NCBI GenBank assembly: GCA_902518415.1 | Contig: CABYGA010000008.1 | Location: 1 to 46,523 of the forward strand | Direction: 5' to 3' | From: an uncultured Pelagibacteraceae bacterium | Lineage (GTDB): Bacteria; Pseudomonadota; Alphaproteobacteria; Pelagibacterales; AG-422-B15 | Length of the DNA: 46,523 nt | Part shown: piece by piece, positions 40,857-46,523 of the stretch | How positions within the stretch are numbered: position 1 is the stretch's first letter | How the letters are laid out: each line of letters opens with the position of its first letter | Made by a program: the position numbers and the translations under genes | The notes under the pieces: model-generated | The model's database searches: none | What the model was told of the DNA's origin: nothing | Seen by the model: only the letters and a program-made list of their open reading frames with translations

Positions 40857-42527
40857 ATGAAATTCATAGATTCTGAATATGATTATATCATCGTTGGCGC
40901 TGGTTCAGCTGGTTGTGTATTAGCAAACAGATTATCTAAAAATCCAAAAAACCGGGTTCTTCTTCTTGAAGCGGGTAGGGAAGATAAATCAATAACTTTG
41001 AAAATGCCTGCAGCTGTTCTATTAAATCTTAAAAGTAATAAGCATAATTGGGCATTTAAAGGCGAACCAGAACCTGAGCTTGAGGGTCGACAACTGCAAC
41101 ATGATCGCGGCAAAACCCTTGGGGGGTCATCTTCAATAAACGGCATGGTATTTATTAGAGGAAATTCACTTGACTACGAAGGCTGGAGACAAATGGGTTG
41201 TGAAGGTTGGGGATACGCTGATGTTTTACCTTATTTTAAGAAAATGGAATCTTATAGTGGTGGAGGCGATGATTTCAGAGGCGATTCAGGTCCTTTAAAA
41301 GTGCATAGAAGCATACCCAACGATCCGCTTTCTATTGCATTTATAAAAGCAGGAAAAGAAGCGGGATACCAAGAAACAGATGACATCAGTGGATATTGCC
41401 AAGAAGGTTTTGGTATTTTTGACCGAACTGTATTTAAAGGAGAACGTTGGAGCACAACACGTGGCTATCTTGATCCAGTACGCAATAGAGAAAACTTAAC
41501 TATTTTAACGAAAGTACTTGTGTGTAAATTAATTCTAGAAAATAACAGGACAACAGGAGTTTCATTTATAGATAAAGAAGATAAAGTATTTAATGTTAAA
41601 TCAAAAAAAGAAGTCATCCTAAGTGCTGGTGCAGTGGGAACACCACACATACTTATGCTTTCAGGAATTGGCCCAAAGGATCATTTAGATTCAATGGGTA
41701 TTAATCTTAAAGCTGACTTACCAGGTGTTGGTCAGAATCTTCAAGATCATCCTGATTTTATGATCAAATATAAATGCTTAAAGCCAGTTACGCTTTGGCC
41801 AAAGACAAAAAGACTAAGCAGTATTGGCGCTGGTATTCAATGGCTGTTAACTAAAGAGGGTATGTGTGCATCTAATCATTTTGATGCAGTAGCGTGCGTA
41901 AGGTCAGGACCTGGCGTTGAATATCCTGATCTACAGTTATGTATTTCTCCAATTGCAATGGATGATAATACTTGGCAACCAATAAATGAACACGCATTTC
42001 AGGTTCATGTTGGCTTAATGCGCACTCATAGTCGCGGTAAGATTGAATTGCGTTCTAATAACCCTGCAGATCCCCCTCGTATTTTAGTGAATTATCTTAA
42101 AGACAAACGTGATAGGGAATTAATGCGTAAAGGTATTCATTTAGTTCGCGAATTACTTGATCAACCATCATTTTCTGAGTTAAAGGGAGAGGAGATTTTT
42201 CCTGGTGATGATTGTAAGTCAGATACTGACCTCGATGCAAAATTGAATTCACATACTACAAGTCAATGGCATTTAGCTTGCACAGCGCGCATGGGCTTAA
42301 AAACGGACAAATACGCAGTAGTTAATAATTCAGGGCAAGTTCACGGTATTTCTTGTTTACGTGTCGTTGACGCTTCCATTATGCCTTTTGCTCCAAATGG
42401 CAATACGAACGCGCCTACAATAATGATTGCTGAAAAAATTAGTGATAAAATTTTAGACGCCAATCCTTTATCTCGCATTGAGTTGCAAACTTGGCAAAGC
42501 CCAAATTACCAGACTAAACAAAGATAA
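40857..42527 (+). CDS. GMC family oxidoreductase, choline/alcohol dehydrogenase-like
   Basis: A 556-residue FAD enzyme. The N-terminal YDYIIVGAGSAGCVLANRLS binds FAD, followed by GMC signature one GKTLGGSSSINGMVFIRG and signature two LSAGAVGTPHILMLSGIGP. The active-site base region is SQWHLACTARMG and the C-terminus has PNGNTNAPTIMIAEK. The length and segments are close to BetA (choline dehydrogenase), but marine bacteria carry many GMC paralogues for other alcohols, so the substrate is open. No betaine aldehyde dehydrogenase is nearby. Confidence 0.85.
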   Translation: MKFIDSEYDYIIVGAGSAGCVLANRLSKNPKNRVLLLEAGREDKSITLKMPAAVLLNLKSNKHNWAFKGEPEPELEGRQLQHDRGKTLGGSSSINGMVFIRGNSLDYEGWRQMGCEGWGYADVLPYFKKMESYSGGGDDFRGDSGPLKVHRSIPNDPLSIAFIKAGKEAGYQETDDISGYCQEGFGIFDRTVFKGERWSTTRGYLDPVRNRENLTILTKVLVCKLILENNRTTGVSFIDKEDKVFNVKSKKEVILSAGAVGTPHILMLSGIGPKDHLDSMGINLKADLPGVGQNLQDHPDFMIKYKCLKPVTLWPKTKRLSSIGAGIQWLLTKEGMCASNHFDAVACVRSGPGVEYPDLQLCISPIAMDDNTWQPINEHAFQVHVGLMRTHSRGKIELRSNNPADPPRILVNYLKDKRDRELMRKGIHLVRELLDQPSFSELKGEEIFPGDDCKSDTDLDAKLNSHTTSQWHLACTARMGLKTDKYAVVNNSGQVHGISCLRVVDASIMPFAPNGNTNAPTIMIAEKISDKILDANPLSRIELQTWQSPNYQTKQR

Positions 42528-42617
42528 AAATTATTATTATTTACCATTATTATTTATCTCTATTTTTCTTTTCAACATTTAATAAGATTTTAAATAAATT
42601 TTAAAAAGGAGTAATAA

Positions 42618-42926
42618 ATGTTACATATAAGTAAATGGGAGAGACACAGTAACGGTACTAGAGATGCTTTAGGAACCGCAGCCTTCAATCTTTGCAAGAA
42701 TGCAAAGTCACAAGAAGGTGTGCATAGCGCAAAGTTCTATTGGCCAAATCCAAATATAATTGCAATTATTATTGAAGCTGAAACTGGATCCTGGGGAATG
42801 CAAAAAGAACCTGATGGATCAACCATGAAAGCATTTTTTGATCTTTCTGATGTAGCTAAATGCGTTATGGATGAGACTTGGGTAGATGCAAGCTTGGGGC
42901 AGAAAAGGTCAGATAAGGCATCTTAA
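42618..42926 (+). CDS. hypothetical 102-residue protein
   Basis: A small soluble protein with an alternating strand-helix layout (MLHISKWERH, a helix DALGTAAFNLCKNAKS, then GVHSAKFYWPNPNIIAIIIEAET), which recalls a ferredoxin-like dimeric alpha/beta barrel. A helix (AFFDLSDVAKCVMDETW) closes the fold. AAGGAG at 42606-42611 lies just before the ATG. I do not recognise a family. It stands alone between the GMC gene and a convergent SDR, and may be well expressed from its good ribosome site. Confidence 0.6.
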   Translation: MLHISKWERHSNGTRDALGTAAFNLCKNAKSQEGVHSAKFYWPNPNIIAIIIEAETGSWGMQKEPDGSTMKAFFDLSDVAKCVMDETWVDASLGQKRSDKAS

Positions 42927-42938
42927 AAAGTAAAATTA

Positions 42939-43790
42939 TTACTTTTTTATTATATTCATTCGCTTAGCAATCATTCTATCTGCTATACGCTTTGGGAATA
43001 GCTGAAGTAATAGATTCTGCATTCTAGTTGGATCAATTCGGTAGCGTGTATTATTTTTTTTACTTTCAATAATTGATAAGGCTCGCTCAGCTATAACAAT
43101 TGGTTCAAATCCTACTTGCTCCATCTTGTCGGTCATTTTCATCGCTCTTGCTAATGACTCTCTAAAGTCTGAATTGTCGTATCGTTTAACTTCATCTTTT
43201 TGATTTATTTTTTTCCAAATAGGCGTTTTAATTGGTCCCGGCGCAATAACAACCACATCAATTCCATACATCAATAATTCACGTCTGATACCCTCTGAAA
43301 AACCTTCTAATCCAAACTTGCTCATATTGTATGCAGACATAAAAGGCATCCCTATTTCACCAGAAATAGAACTTATATTTATTATCTTACCAGGGTCTCC
43401 TTTACGATTTTTATCTGCTCCTAATAAATCTAAATAAGCCTGACAACAATGAAAAACACCCAAGACATTAACGTCAAATTGATATTTAAACTGTTCAGCG
43501 GTAAGACTCTGAATGGTTCCAATTACACCAAGACCTGCATTGTTTATCAGGCCAGATAATTTTTGATCACCAATATGATTTTCTACAATTTTGACAGATT
43601 CCTTTACTGCAGTATCGTCTGTAACATCAAATATTAAAGGAATAAAGTTAGTGCCAAGTTCATTAGAAACACGATCTGCATCATTATTATTTCGAACAGA
43701 CCCGAATACCTTATAGCCTTTTTCTATAAAGCGTTTTGAACATGCATATCCAATTCCAGTTGAGGTACCAGTAATAACAATAGATTTCAT
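42939..43790 (-). CDS. short-chain dehydrogenase/reductase
   Basis: A 283-residue classical SDR. The cofactor motif is TGTSTGIG (7-14), NNAG is in GLINNAGLG, the catalytic serine in INISSISGE, and YNMSK gives the Tyr-x-x-x-Lys pair, followed by APGPIKTPIW. The C-terminal tail RYRIDPTRMQNLLLQLFPKRI matches retinol-dehydrogenase-like and other bacterial SDRs acting on hydrophobic alcohols. The gene starts 26 bases downstream of the tRNA-Ser gene on the same strand. Substrate unknown. Confidence 0.85.
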   Translation of the reverse strand: MKSIVITGTSTGIGYACSKRFIEKGYKVFGSVRNNNDADRVSNELGTNFIPLIFDVTDDTAVKESVKIVENHIGDQKLSGLINNAGLGVIGTIQSLTAEQFKYQFDVNVLGVFHCCQAYLDLLGADKNRKGDPGKIINISSISGEIGMPFMSAYNMSKFGLEGFSEGIRRELLMYGIDVVVIAPGPIKTPIWKKINQKDEVKRYDNSDFRESLARAMKMTDKMEQVGFEPIVIAERALSIIESKKNNTRYRIDPTRMQNLLLQLFPKRIADRMIAKRMNIIKK

Positions 43791-43815
43791 AATAATAATA
43801 CCAAACAGTTAATAA

Positions 43816-43905
43816 TGGCGGAGAGGGTGGGATTCGAACCCACGGAGGAATTGCTCCCTCGTCAGTTTTCAAGACTGATGCTTTCGACCACTCAGCCACC
43901 TCTCC
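43816..43905 (-). tRNA. tRNA-Ser (anticodon UGA)
   Basis: A complete 90-base tRNA with the 3' CCA encoded. The acceptor stem GGAGAGG pairs with CCTCTCC, the D arm follows, and the anticodon arm TCAGTCTTGAAAACTGA gives anticodon TGA in the loop CTTGAAA. A long variable arm (GAGGGAGCAATTCCTC) marks it as class II, and TGGGTTCGAATCCCA is the T arm. An open frame running through this region is only the tRNA read as codons. Confidence 0.97.
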
Positions 43906-43946
43906 AGGCAATTTTAATTTATTAGAATTAAAATATATAACAATCT

Positions 43947-44357
43947 TTAATTCAGAAACTCAAATTTTGATATCGTATAGATTGTTAGAACTGATATTGA
44001 TAAACAAAGAGCCATCCCCCAAATAATATCAAATACAATTATCTGTGTATTAAGCGTGTTAAATACAGCTTTTACAGTAAGCGCGTAAGTCGCGTAAGTA
44101 ACGAGGCCATAAATAATAGAAGGCATTATAATTGATGAAATGCCATTATCTTTGTTTGGCGCTATGACAAAATAAACTAAACCAAATACAAAAATAAAAT
44201 AAAAAATCAATGCAACGGGTATGTTGAAATCTAATTTAACATCTTTAGGTAGGTTTTTTTCATAAACTTTTCTTACAAAAAAACTAATACCTATTAAATC
44301 AATAATAATAAAGTATATAAATGTTGTAATGTATAGCTTAATCATCATAGTTATCAT
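43947..44357 (-). CDS. DUF2177 family membrane protein
   Basis: A 136-residue protein with four membrane helices. The family pattern is visible: a first helix ending FIIIDLIGISFFVRKVYEKNL (D-x-x-G/W and a Y-x-x-x-L), a second helix LIFYFIFVFGLVYFVIAP, GLVTYATYALTVKAVF (the TYATYALTN-like motif), and DIIWGMALC in the last helix. No function is established. It diverges from the HPP-family gene with two bases between the start codons. The first ATG at 44357 is used; two in-frame ATGs follow within 12 bases. Confidence 0.8.
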   Translation of the reverse strand: MITMMIKLYITTFIYFIIIDLIGISFFVRKVYEKNLPKDVKLDFNIPVALIFYFIFVFGLVYFVIAPNKDNGISSIIMPSIIYGLVTYATYALTVKAVFNTLNTQIIVFDIIWGMALCLSISVLTIYTISKFEFLN

Positions 44358-44359
44358 TA

Positions 44360-44815
44360 ATGAATAATTACAAAATAATCAATGCATTATTGAGTGCGCT
44401 TGGAGCTTTAATTTTTATTAGTTTTTTAGCTTTTCTAGATAGTTCATTTGAAGGAATGATTTGGCTAATTCCACCATTTGGAGCTTCTATGGTTTTAGTG
44501 ATGGCTGTGCATGAGAGTCCTTTAGCAAAACCAAAAAATATATTACTTGGACATATATTATCCGCCTTATCGGGCGTAGTAATCTTATATTTAATAGGTG
44601 ATAATTTTCTTGCCCTAGGAATTGCTGTTTCTCTAGCAGTCTTTGTGATGATCGTTACTGATACGATACATCCACCAGCGGGTGCTAATCCAATTATAGT
44701 TATTTTAACAGGGCAGGAAATATCGTTTGTTTTATTTCCTGTAGCAGTTGGTGCATTTTTGCTGGTTGTGTTTGCTTATTTGTATAACAAGCTTCTTAAA
44801 AGAAATTATCCTTAA
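44360..44815 (+). CDS. HPP family membrane protein
   Basis: A 151-residue protein with four helices. IPPFGASMVLVMAVHESPLAKPKNILLGHILSALSGVV (37-74) and DTIHPPAGANPII, with the family HPP motif at His106-Pro108, are diagnostic. Bacterial and plastid HPP proteins have been linked to nitrite transport. The gene is monocistronic, divergent from the DUF2177 gene and convergent with the HTH gene seven bases away. Confidence 0.88.
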   Translation: MNNYKIINALLSALGALIFISFLAFLDSSFEGMIWLIPPFGASMVLVMAVHESPLAKPKNILLGHILSALSGVVILYLIGDNFLALGIAVSLAVFVMIVTDTIHPPAGANPIIVILTGQEISFVLFPVAVGAFLLVVFAYLYNKLLKRNYP

Positions 44816-44821
44816 GTAAAA

Positions 44822-45142
44822 TTAATTTTTATTTGCTTTTTCAATTACTGAACAATATTGATCAATAAATGATAATCTCATTGGGTTTGGTGGTAATTTT
44901 TCAAACTTAAAAGATTCAATGTTTTTCAATTGATTTGTAGAGATTTTTGTCGCTGTAGCAATAGCCTTTAAATCAAGTTCAATACTTTTTCTTAATTTAG
45001 ATAATTCTCTTATCTTTTTTACAGTGTCACTGTCAATTTCATTACTTACATGAGAAGGTTGGTTTTTGTTCATAACAAATGTGCCAGTTTCATCTTGAAC
45101 CATTTCGTTAAATACTCCAGCGTTTATTTTCTGTAAAATCAT
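44822..45142 (-). CDS. helix-turn-helix protein with RodZ-like HTH domain
   Basis: A 106-residue soluble protein. Residues 40-104 form a HTH domain of the HTH_25 type: VKKIRELSKLRKSIELDLKAIA, TKISTNQLKNIESFKFEKLPP, then FIDQYCSVIEK. That is the N-terminal domain of RodZ, but here there is no membrane helix or periplasmic part. The first 40 residues are polar and probably disordered. It may be a free DNA- or protein-binding regulator, possibly of cell shape. It precedes the reductase gene on the same strand with its own 84-base gap. Confidence 0.6.
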   Translation of the reverse strand: MILQKINAGVFNEMVQDETGTFVMNKNQPSHVSNEIDSDTVKKIRELSKLRKSIELDLKAIATATKISTNQLKNIESFKFEKLPPNPMRLSFIDQYCSVIEKANKN

Positions 45143-45226
45143 AAGATATATCTAATTGTTATGCACTATAAATAAATATTTGTACGATTTTGAATACCCA
45201 TTCTGGGTTGATGCGTAAGTCTATGT

Positions 45227-46420
45227 TTATGCTATCTTTTCTGGACCTTCAAATAGAATATCTGCTTTTTTGAGTCGTTCTATGAGGTGGTCTCCAAGTC
45301 CAGTTGATGTAGTTAAGACACCTCCGCTGTTTGTATTTTCTAAATACCCATCAGATTTAACCAAGCACAATGCAGATTCACATATGAATTTTGCCGTAGT
45401 TTTATAGCCTGGATCACCATCGCCATACATTCTTAACTTATAGGTTTCATTATTGGTATTTTTGCCAACAAATATACTTTCAAACCATCCGTTATCTCGA
45501 GTTTTCTTATTAGGTCCATTTCCTGGTTTTGTGAATAATTTTCGAAATAGAGAACTTATGGGGCTAACAATCATTAATCCTAGTACTGCTAGTCCAATTG
45601 ATACCATCAATGCTGAAGAATATTTTTTAACATTCATGAACTCTTTATAAATAAAGTCTGATCCATAACCCGTCTGATTCAATTCATGCAATTCAGCGCT
45701 TCTTCTGACGACTCTTGTATTAGCTATAGACATAACAAAAGGGGCAGACCATGATTGAATACTATCAATGTACTTTATTTTAAATGTATCTTTGTTAACT
45801 TCTCTATCCTGTTTTACTATGAAATCTTTACTGTTTAATAGGAAGGGATGTCCAATTGAATAGTTTGTTTTATAATTTTTCATTGTAAAAGCACTTTCAA
45901 TAGTTCCACCACTTACACCCCCACCTCCTCGGTGATAGCCATCAACTGACAATAAGTTTTCACCAAGTGATCTTTGTAAATAAAAACACCCCATATCTGA
46001 TGGTATTGAGTCATAGCCACATGAAGGAATAATTTTAATTCCTTTTTTTTCTGCTTCTTCATGGTGTTTATCTATTAAATCTCTCACCCATATATTTTCA
46101 CCAGTGATATCTACATAATGAGTGTTATTTTTTACACAACAATCTACCAATTTATCACTGTATCTATTAAAAGGGCCCGCTAATGAAGCAATAACAGTTG
46201 TTTGCGTAGCAATGTTATTTAAGCCAGTTATATCTTCGCTATCAGCAATAAAATACTTTGGCTTACAGGAGGTACTGTTTGATATCTTTCGTAATTTTTC
46301 TTCATTTCTACCTGCAATTGCCCAACTGATATCAGGGTAATTTTTATCTAAATATTCAACTACCAAACTGCCAGTAAAACCAGTTGCGCCATATATGATT
46401 AAATCATAGTCTTTTTTCAT
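45227..46420 (-). CDS. saccharopine dehydrogenase-like / trans-acting enoyl reductase-like oxidoreductase
   Basis: A 397-residue NAD(P)-binding protein. YGATGFTGSLVVEYL (10-24) is the Rossmann motif, AIAGRNEEKLRKI the second strand, and YVDITGENIWVRDLI and CGYDSIPSDMGCF are conserved in the trans-acting enoyl reductase (Rv2953-type) subgroup of saccharopine dehydrogenases. The central hydrophobic segment (about 275-295) may anchor it to membrane. Lipid enoyl reduction is a reasonable guess, but the substrate is not shown. Its gene is divergent from the small gene at the right edge. Confidence 0.83.
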   Translation of the reverse strand: MKKDYDLIIYGATGFTGSLVVEYLDKNYPDISWAIAGRNEEKLRKISNSTSCKPKYFIADSEDITGLNNIATQTTVIASLAGPFNRYSDKLVDCCVKNNTHYVDITGENIWVRDLIDKHHEEAEKKGIKIIPSCGYDSIPSDMGCFYLQRSLGENLLSVDGYHRGGGGVSGGTIESAFTMKNYKTNYSIGHPFLLNSKDFIVKQDREVNKDTFKIKYIDSIQSWSAPFVMSIANTRVVRRSAELHELNQTGYGSDFIYKEFMNVKKYSSALMVSIGLAVLGLMIVSPISSLFRKLFTKPGNGPNKKTRDNGWFESIFVGKNTNNETYKLRMYGDGDPGYKTTAKFICESALCLVKSDGYLENTNSGGVLTTSTGLGDHLIERLKKADILFEGPEKIA

Positions 46421-46461
46421 AATTGTATAAATATAAGCCTTTATGTGCTAAGTATTGTAGC

Positions 46462-46523
46462 ATGTTAGACTGGATAATAGGTGGCTTAGTTACAATTTCT
46501 TTCTTTTATTTACTTTATTGGGC
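46462..46523 (+). CDS. N-terminus of small membrane protein, possibly KdpF (3' partial)
   Basis: Twenty codons visible: MLDWIIGGLVTISFFYLLYW, a single hydrophobic helix. The pattern IxGGLVxxxxxxYLxY is like KdpF, the 28-30-residue subunit of the KdpFABC potassium ATPase, which would be confirmed by kdpA following outside the window. A generic membrane protein start is the alternative. It begins 41 bases from the divergent reductase start. Confidence 0.4.
   Translation, partial: MLDWIIGGLVTISFFYLLYW

Noticed and set aside
43711-43911. Open frame covering the tRNA-Ser gene
   Set aside because: It is the tRNA sequence read as codons and runs into the SDR start; the tRNA is complete and fully explains the region.
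1-46523. Mobile element, prophage or defence island
   Set aside because: No transposase, integrase, terminal repeats, phage structural or restriction genes were seen; composition looks even across the window.

Overview
The window is AT-rich, densely packed bacterial DNA with a streamlined look: many ATGA or TAATG stop/start overlaps, gaps of tens of bases, several TTG/GTG starts, and no insertion sequence, phage gene, CRISPR array or rRNA. The best lineage clue is the block DUF502 protein - recG - sdhE - mfd, an arrangement typical of Alphaproteobacteria. ThiN, a LivHMG transporter and YajQ fit that. I infer a free-living, probably marine, low-GC alphaproteobacterium. The assignment is inference; no rRNA is present to settle it.

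Layout. 1-5.6 kb: two tandem periplasmic binding proteins of the branched-chain amino acid type, then thiamine pyrophosphokinase, an FAD monooxygenase, an enoyl-CoA hydratase and a TIGR03084-type protein, all tightly coupled. 5.6-7.1 kb (minus): nitronate monooxygenase and a winged-helix protein. 7.1-12.2 kb: small membrane proteins, DUF2237, a PQQ-type sugar dehydrogenase, a DoxX-like protein, a CIA30-domain protein and an alpha/beta hydrolase. 12.2-15.0 kb (minus): livHMG without livF. 15.1-16.4 kb: two membrane proteins built from three copies of one four-helix module, closed by a clear terminator. 16.4-23.7 kb: a zinc locus, with a zrg-type ABC system (DUF2796 His-rich protein, ATPase, FtsX-type permease, DUF3299), zur, znuB, znuC, divergent znuA and a DUF1826 gene, and two matching palindromic Zur boxes. 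23.8-31.3 kb: mostly membrane proteins (TIGR02206, PiT-like permease, EamA, VanZ-like, two MAPEG proteins, DUF962), plus an SDR, a PNPOx-like protein, a thioesterase and several genes shorter than 60 codons. 31.3-39.8 kb: amidase, DUF502, recG, sdhE, mfd, a CaiB/AMACR-type gene and yajQ. 39.8-46.5 kb: EamA exporter, GMC oxidoreductase, SDR, tRNA-Ser(UGA), small membrane proteins, an HTH protein, a saccharopine-dehydrogenase-like reductase, and the start of a small membrane gene at the right edge.

How it works together. The zinc locus is the clearest regulatory unit: Zur should repress both the high-affinity ZnuABC importer and the zrg-type operon, since the same 17-bp palindrome overlaps the -10 region of both. 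The many CoA- and lipid-type enzymes (hydratase, AMACR-type racemase/transferase, thioesterase, GMC oxidoreductase, SDRs, amidase, nitronate monooxygenase) suggest a heterotroph using amino acids, lipid-like compounds and choline-type alcohols, but they are scattered rather than forming one pathway.

Most notable: (1) a 789-residue Mfd that keeps the UvrA-binding domain, RNA-polymerase-interacting domain, motor and C-terminal domain but lacks D1a, D1b and D3; (2) a 32-codon cysteine-containing gene at 29109-29207 (minus) with its own promoter, near-perfect Shine-Dalgarno and terminator; (3) the two-promoter Zur regulon with His/Asp repeat tracts in two proteins; (4) a 49-codon apparently leaderless gene behind a consensus promoter; (5) a perfect palindrome in the promoter spacer of a lipase-like gene.
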